Source: Gemmatimonadaceae bacterium
GTDB lineage: Bacteria; Gemmatimonadota; Gemmatimonadetes; Gemmatimonadales; Gemmatimonadaceae
Assembly: GCA_035633115.1 (NCBI GenBank)
Contig: DASQFN010000102.1
Location: 1-64,000 of the forward strand
Reading direction: 5' to 3'
Length of the DNA stretch: 64,000 nt
The position numbers were made by a program, and so were the translations under genes. Positions 17,960-27,201 of the stretch are shown here, in pieces. Positions within the stretch are counted from its first letter, which is position 1, and the number at the start of each line of letters is the position of its first letter. Below the pieces are notes generated by a model. That model did no database searches. It saw only the letters and a program-made list of their open reading frames with translations, and had not been told where the DNA came from.

Positions 17960-18609
17960 CGCTCCTGCGGATCATCGCAGGGCTAGATCTCGGATACAGT
18001 GGCGCGGTTTCTGTCGCAGATAAGCCAGTTATTGGGCCAAGCCGAAGAGTGGGAATCGTCTTTCAAGACGCCCGACTCTTGCCATGGCTAAGAGTAGAAT
18101 CCAACGTCGCGCTGGCGGCTCCCAAGAGCCTTTCGAAGGCAGAGCGCATTGATCTAGTTCGCTCGTCGCTACAATCCGCTGGATTGGAAAGCGGCCGACA
18201 TTCCGCTTGGCCGCTCGAACTGTCTGGTGGCGAAGCTCGCCGGGCTGCGTTTGCACGCGCAATTGTGACCTCACCTGAGGTCTTGTTGCTCGATGAACCG
18301 TTTAGCGCCTTGGATGCATTGTCTCGAGATCAGCTCTATTCGGCGATAGTCGCTTTGGTGGATCCTACGCCGCCCCTCATAGTCACGCCGCCCGCATCCC
18401 GGCCGTCGGTCGTTCTTGTCACGCACGACACGGTCGAAGCAGCTCGAATCGCCGATCGAGTGCTTATTTTGGCGCGCGATACTCCGACGACTCTCGTAGC
18501 TCAACTCGCCACGGAAATCCCTCGGCCTCGCACGAGCCACGATCCGAGAGTCCAGCAATTCGCGAAGAGTATTGTCGAAGCTATCGTTCGCGATGAACGC
18601 TCCGACTAG
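17956..18609 (+). pseudogene. 5'-truncated ABC transporter ATPase (SsuB/TauB-like)
   Basis: The frame ending at 18609 encodes TLLRIIAGLD, then RVGIVFQDARLLPWLRV (Q-loop), LELSGGEARRAAFARA (signature), VLLLDEPFSALDA (Walker B) and VLVTHDTVEAA (H-loop). This is a nitrate/sulfonate/taurine-type importer ATPase. The sequence begins immediately after where the Walker A G-x-x-G-x-G-K-S should be. Upstream codons in this frame belong to the DUF2235 gene in another frame. Without a P-loop it cannot bind ATP normally. It is a fragment left by a rearrangement whose breakpoint is near 17956. Confidence 0.8.
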
Positions 18610-18802
18610 GTGTCTCCGCGTGAGCTAAGATCACCTAGCCGTCGCGGGATGGTCCACGAATCCGCGCACCGGCGCCACCAGATCCGGCTACGTCCGTCCG
18701 TCGCCCGTAGGTCCTCGGCTCGAGAAGAAGCTCACTCAATATATGTGCGGCTAGTATCGGTGTGTCGACCCAACAATGACCACGCTATCCGCATCGCGCG
18801 GA
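18610..18802. other. Short gene-free stretch
   Basis: Nothing recognisable lies here between the ABC ATPase fragment and the truncated nuclease-domain duplicate. It is probably part of the same rearranged patch. Confidence 0.3.
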
Positions 18803-19453
18803 TCAGTTACGCTGAACGGCGCGTACCCCTCGTATGATCCTTCCCGTGTTGTGAAGTTCTGATAGCCGAGGTTGCCAGGCCGCTACGATGCCGACTGCGA
18901 GAAAAGACTCCACTACGTATCGACTCGTTGCCTCTTTGTGCTTCCAGTAGAGATCGATTTGCGATGCGTTCCCCGCCTCCTTGCTGATCAAATAGAGCTT
19001 CTTGAGTATCTCGCCAGACTTAAAAGATGGATCCAGCAGATCCACATGGAAGACGAGATCATGATCGATCGGCTGCTCGAACCGAATCCGGTGAGCCTGC
19101 CATGCTGCTCCATTCGTGAGGATCACCCATTCGACGCCCTCGCGCGATCCGTACTCAATTGCCTGGCGCAGATGATTGTCCTTGAGGTCAGTACCGACAG
19201 ACTTGACTTCGATCAAGTACTGCAGCCGCCCTCGCACCTTGACGGCGAGATCGCAAAACGTGCTTCGAATGGCGACCTCGGTTGTGATGTCTTCGTATTT
19301 GTCGTAACCGAGGATATCCGAGAGCATGTCTTTTACAATTACGGATGTGTCGGACTCGTTCACGTCTCGCTTTCGAGCAGACTCGAGTATCCTCTGATAC
19401 TTGCGTAGGCCCGCTTTGGCCCGCGCTGCGAAGCGACTCGAAATCAAAGTCAT
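18803..19453 (-). pseudogene. Truncated duplicate of the HSDR_N nuclease-domain gene
   Basis: Residues 1 to about 180 are nearly identical in protein sequence to the gene at 517-1329 (for example RKYQRILESARKRDVNESD and YLIEVKSVG), then the match ends after EATSRYVV and an unrelated ~35-residue tail follows to the stop at 18803. The Lys/Arg-rich C-terminus of the full copy is missing. Similarity continues upstream of the start into 19454-19530, so the duplicated block includes leader sequence. The nuclease core including E-x-K remains, so activity cannot be excluded. Confidence 0.7.
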
Positions 19454-19598
19454 TTGCCTCTCGCGATTGCGTTCTCAGTAACATGTGTGCTCGCGACAAC
19501 CCCAGCAACTGCGCGGCGCAACAGGCTTCATCCCCGTGCTGTGATACCTCCAGCAGATGGGGCTTTTGAGTCAAATCGACTCTGCAGGGCAGCGACTG

Positions 19599-20039
19599 CT
19601 AGCCGATCAACTCGGGGTGACGCTCAGCCAACCAAGCTCGGACCCTGTGCCGAAGTGTCGTTGCTATTTCGTAGACCTCTCTGACCTCGCCCTCTGTGGC
19701 CGAGCCGGCGCGTTCGTAGTTACTCACGTTCCGCTTCCGGCGGACGGCGTCAAGAACGTCAATGACGTCGCGATCGGCGCCGACGGTATACCTCAGGGAT
19801 TGAATCGCCCTTTCGTGCGCTCGCAGCCGATCCGGCCGAAAGCCTTCGGCGGCAAGGGCAAGCGTGGCCAGTTGCAGAGCGGCATTGTATGCCATTGCGA
19901 GGCGCCAATCCGAGCTTACACCGGCGACCTTCGCATCAATCAAGTCGCGATCGACGACAGACAGCAGGTCGGCGATCTCTTCCGCACTTGTTTCATGCTC
20001 GACGAGCCATCGGTTCGCCAGCCAGCTTTGCAAGGTCAT
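19599..20039 (-). CDS. HEPN-domain protein (toxin partner)
   Basis: A 146-residue all-helical protein with the HEPN pattern: SAEEIADLLSVVDRDL, a central SSDWRLAMAYNAALQLATLAL, and the motif RRKRNVSNYER near the C-terminus. In many HEPN toxins this last motif is R-x4-6-H. Here the His position is Asn-Tyr, as in the R-x-x-R-N-x-x-x-Y variant group, so RNase activity is uncertain. The start at 20039 (MTLQSWLANRW) overlaps the upstream nucleotidyltransferase gene by 47 bp, the usual MNT-then-HEPN order of this toxin-antitoxin class. Confidence 0.7.
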   Translation of the reverse strand: MTLQSWLANRWLVEHETSAEEIADLLSVVDRDLIDAKVAGVSSDWRLAMAYNAALQLATLALAAEGFRPDRLRAHERAIQSLRYTVGADRDVIDVLDAVRRKRNVSNYERAGSATEGEVREVYEIATTLRHRVRAWLAERHPELIG

Positions 20040-20622
20040 TCTCTGTCCCCAATAGCATGATCTTGGGTCGTTCCATAACACGGCGAACAAAATGTTCGCG
20101 GTGCGAATACTTCGATTTCAGCTCTTCCGGCGTATAGATCGTGGGATTTATTTCGCGGCCGAGGTGGCGTTGGAGGCGTCGCAATCGGGGCAACAGCTCG
20201 GCCAATGTGGCTCGACCAACTACTACGAGATCGATATCGCTTCCAGGCCTTTGACTGCCAGAAGCCACAGATCCGTAGATAAATGCCAGATCTACCAGCT
20301 CCTTTCTGTGAAGCCCTCTAAGCGCTCTACGTATGACGTCGGCAATCCCGGCAGTCTTCACCAATAAGTTGCGCAAGTCATTAAATACAGGCGCGCCAGG
20401 GTTCGCAGAGAAATAGACTTGCTGGCCCTGCGGGACCCGAAGTACAAGCCCGGCATTTACAAGCCGGGCAAGCTCGCGCTGAACAGCTCCCAATCCTGCC
20501 CCCGTTTCGCGGACGACTTGGCGCAAGTAAAACGACTTATCCGGCTGGCCGAACAGGAGACCAAGCACCCGGCGTTTTGTCCCACCGAAAAGGGCCTCCG
20601 CAACGGCATCAGATGTGTTCAT
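19993..20622 (-). CDS. Minimal nucleotidyltransferase with N-terminal winged helix (MNT antitoxin)
   Basis: A ~209-residue protein. The first ~80 residues are a winged helix (KRRVLGLLFGQPDKSFYLRQVVRETG, then QRELARLVNAGLVL). The nucleotidyltransferase follows: FIYGSVASGSQRPGSDIDLVVVG carries the G-S and D-x-D residues that bind Mg-NTP. In MNT/HEPN systems the MNT neutralises the HEPN toxin, in some cases by AMPylating it. The helix-turn-helix suggests self-regulation. A one-codon-longer start (20625) is equally possible. Confidence 0.75.
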   Translation of the reverse strand: MNTSDAVAEALFGGTKRRVLGLLFGQPDKSFYLRQVVRETGAGLGAVQRELARLVNAGLVLRVPQGQQVYFSANPGAPVFNDLRNLLVKTAGIADVIRRALRGLHRKELVDLAFIYGSVASGSQRPGSDIDLVVVGRATLAELLPRLRRLQRHLGREINPTIYTPEELKSKYSHREHFVRRVMERPKIMLLGTENDLAKLAGEPMARRA

Positions 20623-20625
20623 CAT

Positions 20626-20920
20626 ATGGAGGACGGGCTGTATCCATTCTGATTACGCACGTACTCAATATGGTTACGGCCTCAGCTCCGGCGCCAGTCA
20701 AACCAAAGAACCCGGCGTGGTGCATACGCGCCGCTAACGTCTCGATCCCCTGATGACCTTGCTGCGGTGAGCCGTATCCTTGACTCGATTAGGGTAACCA
20801 ATCAATCTTGCAGGCAAGTGCCTCCATCCTTTCCAAGTCTCGTTTCCGCAAAACACGAGACCCTCTTCCTCACGGGTGCGTCAGCCGCAGAGCCTTCCTA
20901 GGTAGGTTCGACGCAGGGTA
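20626..20920. other. Intergenic stretch
   Basis: Divergent upstream region between the MNT gene (minus) and the gene at 20921 (plus). I see no copy of the dispersed promoter element and no gene. Promoters for both flanking genes must lie here. Confidence 0.35.
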
Positions 20921-22003
20921 ATGACAGAGGGGGAGATGTTTATCGTTGTTCGTTTTCCGCGGCCATGGCCGGTCCATGAGGACGTGCAATTCTTTTCAGT
21001 TCCTTGTGAAGCCCAAACGTTGTCTATCGCCGCCACAAAGGACGGACGACTTCGGTTGCTTGTTCAACAAGGGGCTGAGGTAGTTGCAACCTTCCAAAGT
21101 CAGCCGATTCGCATCATCGGAGGCGGGTACGTACTTCTGAATCCCTCATGGCGCGGGAATGAGATCACTCTGCGCATCAACGGGCGAGAGATCAGTGCAT
21201 CTACTAATGCAGGAGAGGTGCCTCTGGTTATTTCGACCAATGACCACCCAGTAGGCGTGACCCCGTCATTTGAGGATCCGGAACGCGCAAGTGCTTGCGC
21301 TGAATGGATGACCTGGCGAAAGAGGCGATTTGGAACTCCGAAGGTTGCACCGAAGCACAAGCGTCGTCTGAAAACACTTTCGGAGCAACTCGCAGAGCTT
21401 TCCCGTGCGACGCGGTCACTAGCAGACTTGGCGGCCATTGTTCAGCAAGGACGCCCTCACCTAATTGGACATTTGGCAACGGAACTCCGAGCTCTGGTCT
21501 ATTGGAACGGGAAAAACTACAGCCCGCTACTCCTGCGACTGGCGGGTCAATTGGATATTCCGCTGCCACTTTACGCACTCGTTGACCAATCGGTTCCTCC
21601 AACGTTTGGCGATTCGAAGCTTCACGTCAAGACTAGTGAGGCCGCTAATATTATCCGGACATTGCCCTCGCAGCGGCTTTGCGATCTCCAGGACTGGTTG
21701 GAAGGAATCATGTTAACCGCCAGTTATGCGTCAGACGTGTACGCGATGACGCCAGGTCAGCGAGGAGACTTATCAAGGAAGGATTTGATCAGCAAAGTTG
21801 CAACGACGATGGGATCGGCTCATTACGATGAAGATTTGCCGATCGACCTCGAATTGCTGTTCCGAATTCAGGGGGGACCAAACAGCAACGAAATCGCCTG
21901 CTTTCTGATTTACGCTGCCAACATCGTCACGGCCATGAGCAGTCATGTTCTTAGCATGGCGGCAACGCGGATACTCCGAGAATCATTGACGAGTAAGGCC
22001 TAG
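20921..22003 (+). CDS. Hypothetical protein with beta-rich N-terminus and helical C-terminus
   Basis: A 360-residue protein of no recognised family. Residues 1-115 look like a beta-sandwich (FIVVRFPRPWPVHEDVQFFSV, IRIIGGGYVLLNPSW, ITLRINGREI), somewhat like a lectin or LamG fold. Residues ~140-350 are helical (RLKTLSEQLAELSRATRSLADLAAI, LQDWLEGIMLTASYASDVYAM). There is no signal peptide. An internal ATG at 20936 is an alternative start. It is not preceded by the dispersed promoter element and stands alone next to the MNT/HEPN pair. Confidence 0.55.
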   Translation: MTEGEMFIVVRFPRPWPVHEDVQFFSVPCEAQTLSIAATKDGRLRLLVQQGAEVVATFQSQPIRIIGGGYVLLNPSWRGNEITLRINGREISASTNAGEVPLVISTNDHPVGVTPSFEDPERASACAEWMTWRKRRFGTPKVAPKHKRRLKTLSEQLAELSRATRSLADLAAIVQQGRPHLIGHLATELRALVYWNGKNYSPLLLRLAGQLDIPLPLYALVDQSVPPTFGDSKLHVKTSEAANIIRTLPSQRLCDLQDWLEGIMLTASYASDVYAMTPGQRGDLSRKDLISKVATTMGSAHYDEDLPIDLELLFRIQGGPNSNEIACFLIYAANIVTAMSSHVLSMAATRILRESLTSKA

Positions 22004-22303
22004 CGCGAGCCGGAGCCGCTTCGCGGAGAACGAAGTTCGAAGATCCGTGCCGTCGGTACTCGAAGTGGTTTTCTTCAGGAGCTTGCAGCACGCCCGCCAT
22101 CGAGCGTTCGACGAGCACTGGATTTCCAGCGGTTGGATGAGCCACAGCCGACGATTTCAAACGCCCTAGAGTTTCGGGCCTACATTGGCTCAGAAGTTGG
22201 GCGCAGGCACAATCGCGCAAATGAATCGGCTGGAACGTCGAGGTGGAAGGGAGAAACGTGGAAACGAAAGGGACTGGTGATCCAAGGCGATTGAATCCTG
22301 TAA

Positions 22304-22363
22304 CAAAACCGGCCGTTCCCGATGCAAAACCGGCATATCGAGACTTCGCTCAACTCGTATATT
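22304..22363 (+). promoter_or_regulatory. Direct-repeat promoter element, copy 5
   Basis: Repeats at 22301-22316 (TAACAAAACCGGCCGT) and 22322-22337 (ATGCAAAACCGGCATA) are 21 bp apart. TATATT, a strong -10 match, is at 22358-22363, exactly 20 bp downstream. The next gene starts at 22475. Confidence 0.7.
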
Positions 22364-22474
22364 CGCACCGAGGCCGCGAAAGCCTCAGCTTGGTCGGTTT
22401 ATGCTACCGGACGTGGTCGCTGAGACAAGGTCAGACAACTAGTCCCTTGATTCCTTGGTAGAGGAGGATTGCGA

Positions 22475-23920
22475 ATGCTTCGGCTAGCCTTCCGTACCTG
22501 CCCCATCCTTGCACTCTTTCAGCTGATCGGCGCGTTGGGCGCGGAGGCCCAACTAGTCACATTCCCGGCCGACGCGCCTTTGCGGATCAAGCAGTCTGAC
22601 GGTCGTTTCATATACGGTTGCGGCACTTTGAAAGTGGACCAAGCGAAAAAAGATTCTGTAATCGAGTTCAGGTTTCGAAAACTCGGACGAGGAGAACCGA
22701 GGGACTCAATGGGGTGCGAATTGACTTCGACACCGATCAAGCTTGATTCCTCCCTCGCTTTGGAATTGCGGCAACTGAAGGGTGCAGCGGGAATAGGGGC
22801 ACTAAAAGGGACCGCTATTGGTGCGACTCTCGCGGGCGCCAGCTACTGGTCTCTAGGGAACGCCCGACCAAAGTGTGAGAAGTGTTTCATTAACACTACT
22901 GCCGACTGGGTAGCAGTAGGCGGACTCCTTGGAGCAGCTGTAGGAGCCGCGATTGGAGCGGCGTATCCGAAAACCGAATGGGTGCGGCTGCGAGGTCCCG
23001 CTCTGGCCGCATCGCGTCACCGCGGGTTCGGACATTGGCTGCTTGGTAAGGTTCAAGTCGAGGGCACAGCCGGTGCCGGATTTGCGGGCGTTCGAGTAGG
23101 TGAGGTCCTCGTTTCGGACTCCACTTCAGCCGGTTACGTCCCACTCAAGAATTATCGATACGATTGGCGGCCTGCAGTTTCGACAGGTATCGTCGGCTAT
23201 GTTTACAGCGACCAGCCAGCGAATCTTGGTGCAGGTCTGGGTTTTCAAATTGTTTCGCTGCCTACAACCAGCGGCAAGACCTTTCCCTTTCCAGCGATCA
23301 CGTTTCACCTAGGGACGCCCCAGACTGAGTTTTTTGTCGGCGTGGTCCTTACGTCTACGGATAGCGTTGGAATTCCACGAGATTCTACCGGCAAAACAAT
23401 ACGCCAGGGGTTCCCTGCCAATACTCAGCAGTTTCTCTTTCCAAATACGCGGAAATCCCGCCACTTGTACGTCGGAATTCAGATCAAAGGAACAAGGAAG
23501 GGGGCAGCGGAGCTTGGAGTTCCAGATAATGCGCAAGTCGAAATTGATGTGAGAGACACGCTGCTCGTTGCAGGTAACACGCTTCGCCTTTGGGCACACC
23601 TCACCGACTCACTTGGAAACGTTGTAGGCACCGGCCCTCCAAAATTCGAAATCGTGTCAGGTGACGCGGCTCGTCTGGTTGACGGAAAATTGTTGATAGC
23701 AGGGGATTCCGCTGGGTCAGTTGTCGTCAAAGCTTCAATTGGCGGCAAGGAGAAGTACTTCACCATTCGTGTCACCAGACCAGCTGCCGCTCCGAGTCCT
23801 GTGATTGGTGCGGAGTCCGAAGGCGAGAGGCCGCGCAAAGCCAATTCGAATAGCTCATCCGCCGACGCGGCCGAGAGGATGCTTAGGCGTTTCCACGGCG
23901 ACAGACTCAAGGAGGTATGA
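22475..23920 (+). CDS. Exported protein with glycine-zipper segments and C-terminal Ig-like domain
   Basis: The ATG at 22475 is seven bases after GAGGAGG. A signal peptide ends near GAEAQ. Two Gly/Ala-rich hydrophobic stretches (IGALKGTAIGATLAGASY and VGGLLGAAVGAAIGAAY) resemble glycine-zipper membrane segments. A middle region with barrel-like strands is followed at ~residues 360-450 by a Big-type Ig-like domain (VEIDVRDTLLVAGNTLRLWAHLTDS...). The tail is Ser/Asn-rich. The role is unknown; it is exported and coupled to the next gene by a 4-bp overlap. Confidence 0.6.
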   Translation: MLRLAFRTCPILALFQLIGALGAEAQLVTFPADAPLRIKQSDGRFIYGCGTLKVDQAKKDSVIEFRFRKLGRGEPRDSMGCELTSTPIKLDSSLALELRQLKGAAGIGALKGTAIGATLAGASYWSLGNARPKCEKCFINTTADWVAVGGLLGAAVGAAIGAAYPKTEWVRLRGPALAASRHRGFGHWLLGKVQVEGTAGAGFAGVRVGEVLVSDSTSAGYVPLKNYRYDWRPAVSTGIVGYVYSDQPANLGAGLGFQIVSLPTTSGKTFPFPAITFHLGTPQTEFFVGVVLTSTDSVGIPRDSTGKTIRQGFPANTQQFLFPNTRKSRHLYVGIQIKGTRKGAAELGVPDNAQVEIDVRDTLLVAGNTLRLWAHLTDSLGNVVGTGPPKFEIVSGDAARLVDGKLLIAGDSAGSVVVKASIGGKEKYFTIRVTRPAAAPSPVIGAESEGERPRKANSNSSSADAAERMLRRFHGDRLKEV

Positions 23921-25470
23921 TGCCTCACAAGATTCGCGAATTATGCGTTGCGGTCTCTGTCGCTCAAATGGTTATGTGGGTAGGCGTCGGTGCGCAGCAA
24001 CCACCAATTCTCACGCCAGCCGTGACGTTTCCGAGCCCAGGTCAGAACAATATCTGGTTCAGACAAGGCACTGCCGACACGGTTCTGGTAATGACGCACG
24101 GAATCAACTCGAACAGTCGCGATGCCTGGCAACTCAACGGCGTTCCCGATGCGTATTGGCCCTTGATCATCGCCAAAGATTCTCAATTCGCGAATGTTGG
24201 CATTTTCCTGGCTGGCTACCCCACCTCGACGAGGGACACAACATCACTTGTCGCCGCGGCGGCAGGCATGTTCACCGCTCTCTCGTCGGTGGCGGATAGC
24301 GGAGGCAGATCGGTTGTAGACAGAGGCACAATAATATTTGTTGCCCACAGCTTGGGCGGGATCGTCACCCGAACTGTCCTTCGGGACAACATCGCGGCGT
24401 TCGCCTACAAGAACATCGGCCTGATTCTCTACTCATCACCGCATCTCGGATCGCGACTCGCTGACCTCGCCGTCAAGTTAGGCTACGCGAGGGGGAAGCT
24501 ATACAAGGTCCTTAATCGCGACAACGAGATTCTCCTTTTCCTTGATAAGGAAACTCGGTTGGAGCTCAAAGACGTGCGCTGGTCAATTGCCGGCGCGAGC
24601 GCCTGCGAGAGCGATGATACCCGGCTATTCCTTGTCAGCATGCGAGTTGTCGACCGGGACAAGTGCAGCAACTATTTTGGCAAACCTACCGTTATCCCGC
24701 ATACGGATCATTTTGCTGTCGTCAAGCCTCGGGACGAAGGCGCCGCACCTCACAAGATTCTCAAACAGGTGGTACAGGATTCGATCACGCCAATCGTTAA
24801 TCGAAACGGCCGCATCATGCTGACCGCAAGGGTAACGATTAGTGCGGAGGCCGACACAATGGTCGAATCGCCGGAAGTGATCGCCGACACAGCGTTCATA
24901 ACGACATGCCAGACATCATCCGCATTCCGAATTTCGCCACGCATCCATCGTGGCATGCCGACTATCCGCTGGGATTCCACCTCCTACCGGTCGGTGCTCA
25001 GCCTCACAACGGACAGAGGAATTATCACCATCTCAAAGCCCGAGGAGATTGGCGACTCGGCAATAACCATAGAAGGAGTGATCAACGTTCCCCTCCCGGA
25101 CACTACGTCGACATGCGCCGCTCGATCCATGCTCGTGATAAACGGTCGACTTTTCGCGAGAGGCTGGCACAGGATTGCGCTGCCAGTGGTTCAACAGTCG
25201 GATCTGGTTCTGGGGCGACGATCTGCTTGCGTAACAAGCCCCTCACCGTCAAATCGGCTCCCCGCCAAATTCCGCAATCCGCAATGGCACTATACTGTCG
25301 ACCTGAGCGGCTTCACGGGAAAAGCGAATATCCAGGCAACATTGTCGGATCAACATTCATCTGCATCACAGCTTGTAAGCTCCTTCTCCGGTACGGGAAT
25401 GGGGGCGGTGGAGATCAACGCCGGTCTCATATGGCCACCGCCTACCGGCATTCCCGTTCGTTGTGGCTGA
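23917..25470 (+). CDS. Secreted lipase-like alpha/beta hydrolase
   Basis: A 517-residue protein with a signal peptide (to about VGAQQ). The hydrolase domain shows VLVMTHGINSNSRDAW and FVAHSLGG with nucleophile Ser145, then ILYSSPHLGSRLADLA, the PGAP1/lipase pattern. A candidate catalytic His is in HTDHFAVVKP. The C-terminal ~230 residues are beta-rich and unlike the core (for example VTISAEADTMVESPEVI), perhaps a targeting domain. Two ATGs (23917 and 23920) are both near GGAGG. It ends operon III. Confidence 0.75.
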   Translation: MMPHKIRELCVAVSVAQMVMWVGVGAQQPPILTPAVTFPSPGQNNIWFRQGTADTVLVMTHGINSNSRDAWQLNGVPDAYWPLIIAKDSQFANVGIFLAGYPTSTRDTTSLVAAAAGMFTALSSVADSGGRSVVDRGTIIFVAHSLGGIVTRTVLRDNIAAFAYKNIGLILYSSPHLGSRLADLAVKLGYARGKLYKVLNRDNEILLFLDKETRLELKDVRWSIAGASACESDDTRLFLVSMRVVDRDKCSNYFGKPTVIPHTDHFAVVKPRDEGAAPHKILKQVVQDSITPIVNRNGRIMLTARVTISAEADTMVESPEVIADTAFITTCQTSSAFRISPRIHRGMPTIRWDSTSYRSVLSLTTDRGIITISKPEEIGDSAITIEGVINVPLPDTTSTCAARSMLVINGRLFARGWHRIALPVVQQSDLVLGRRSACVTSPSPSNRLPAKFRNPQWHYTVDLSGFTGKANIQATLSDQHSSASQLVSSFSGTGMGAVEINAGLIWPPPTGIPVRCG

Positions 25471-25533
25471 ATGTGATCCCTTCCCCACGCGTGACGACAG
25501 CCTGAGTCGCTAGCAGCGGGGTGCCCGCCTGGA

Positions 25534-26501
25534 TCAGTTCGAAGATGACTTCTTCTGCCGCACGACCGCCTGTCGGAGATGCTCGAGCGCACCAGGAGTA
25601 TTAACCCACTCGGTCTTCCAGCCTTTCGAGTATCCGGCGGCTTCATCATCAGTGCCTTTCTACCAAAGTGTCCGGCGTGTCATTGGGTAGAGCCTTTCGT
25701 CCCAGCAAATAGGCGGGAAGAAAAGCATTGGCCGCAATCGCCGCGTCGAGCGCATTTGAAACGTCATCACCGCGAGCCTTCCGCTGGATCAGCCAGAGCG
25801 CCTTGTCGTACATCCATTCGGTTGAGTGGTCATCCGGGAACGACGCGAGAAGCTTCTCTATTGCGGCGTGAGCTTGAGCTTCGCGTAGCATCAGAAACAG
25901 CAGATACCGACACCCTAGCCCATCCGACGAATCGAGGCGGAGCAAATCCTCAAAATGCTCGCGCGCCTCGTCTGGACGATCAAGCGTCCAAAGACATATC
26001 GCCAGCTCACGTCGGGCTCGCATGTAAGGTCGCGTCTCCAAAATGCCCTAGGACTTTCCGGTATTCTCCTCGAACATCTTCTCGCCGACCGCGCGCCGGC
26101 CGGCGCGCACCCCTTCCTCGTCGTAGGCGCGCGCTTCGGCCGCGCTCATCGCTTTTTCATCGCCGAGCAATGTGAACGCGTCCGCGCAATCAGCTGAGAT
26201 CTCGAGAGCTTCCTCGGCCATTTCGATCAGTTCCTCAGGGTCGTCCGCTTCCCATGCGTCGACCATGAGATCCTGCTTCCTCGAGTGGCGTGGTCGGCGC
26301 GGCCGCCTCCTCCGCCCTGCCTTCATCGAGAAGGGTATCGATATACGCGTCCGCTTCGCGCGGCCCGAAATTCTTTCCCTTCAACGCCCTCTTCAGTCCG
26401 ACCATCATCCGTGCGGCGACCGTTGCGCTCACGGTGATTTCATCCTCATCCGTGGAAGGAGTCTCCTCGCTGCGTGCGCGATTCGGTCGCTTGAACCGCA
26501 T
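25534..26501 (-). pseudogene. Frameshifted tetratricopeptide-repeat protein
   Basis: Four pieces in different minus-strand frames read as one protein: MRFKRPNRARSEET (from 26501), then WEADDPEELIEMAEEALEIS, then ETRPYMRARRELAICLWTLDRP with KALPNDTPDTL, then DEAAGYSKGWKTEWVNTPGAL ending at 25534. This order matches a common bacterial TPR family whose C-terminus carries the ETRPYMRAR and AYLLGRK-LP motifs. At least three indels separate the pieces, so it is dead or badly assembled. It is convergent with operon III. Confidence 0.75.
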
Positions 26502-26697
26502 TCCATGACTATGAAGTCACTTGGAAGCGTTCGCGTTATTGCGACAGGCATCGAATAGTTTCATCTTGCTACTATAATCTACACCGAGAGAGCCAACCAA
26601 CGTCGTTGTGCGAGTCCAGTCCGCGCCGCTCAGCATCAAAAGCAGAGCGTCAGTGACCCCGGGGGCAGCAGAAACCCTCATCGGCTGGATCGATGAT

Positions 26698-26757
26698 ACA
26701 AGAACGACACTCCCCGTTGCAAAACCGGCATTTTCTGCCAGCGCATAACGTTGCATC
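26698..26757 (+). promoter_or_regulatory. Direct-repeat promoter element, copy 6 (decayed -10)
   Basis: The proximal repeat TTGCAAAACCGGCATT (26717-26732) is well kept, and a weaker distal half ATACAAGAACGACACT starts 21 bp upstream. No good -10 lies 20 bp downstream; TTGCAT at 26751-26756 is the nearest. It precedes a small gene and a broken gene. Confidence 0.5.
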
Positions 26758-26868
26758 GTTGAAACCGTGTCGCCTCTTGGCGCGACCGAAAGCACGCGGG
26801 GTGAAACTCCCGTATCAGTGCCCCTCGGCCGGTCGGGTCAAGCGAGAGGTTTTTCTGCGAGGTGGAGA

Positions 26869-27138
26869 GTGTCGAGCAGTAATATCGAGACCAAGGTGGT
26901 AGAGCTCGTCAGAAGCCACTGGGCAGGAGCAAACGTTCGCAACGTTCGGATTAACAACAGCTTCGACCAATTCATTCGAGGCTCGCTTTATGTCGTCGCA
27001 ATTCATGACGCAAATGACCGGGAGCGAGAGAATTACGTCTATGTCGTCGGAAGGCACCTCCGGTTATTCACTGATCTGACCGAGCTCGCAATGGGAATCG
27101 GGGAGGACGCAACCCAGGACACCACGCACGCATCGTAG
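26869..27138 (+). CDS. Small protein of unknown function
   Basis: An 89-residue protein starting at GTG (26869) with GGTGGAG just upstream. The sequence is compact and looks folded: IETKVVELVRSHWAGANVRNV, FIRGSLYVVAIHDANDRE, NYVYVVGRHLRLFTDLTE. No family is recognised. It is the first gene behind promoter copy 6 and is followed by a remnant of a SGNH-type hydrolase, again a small protein in front of an enzyme. Confidence 0.55.
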   Translation: MSSSNIETKVVELVRSHWAGANVRNVRINNSFDQFIRGSLYVVAIHDANDRERENYVYVVGRHLRLFTDLTELAMGIGEDATQDTTHAS

Positions 27139-27201
27139 ATACTGGCGGGACAGCGCACGTATGGTGCGGTGTTCATAGATCCGGCCAAAGAGGGGTGATC
27201 G

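Noticed and set aside
17866-18609. An intact ABC transporter ATPase starting near 17866
   Set aside because: Before 17956 that frame is only another reading of the DUF2235 gene, and the Walker A motif is absent.
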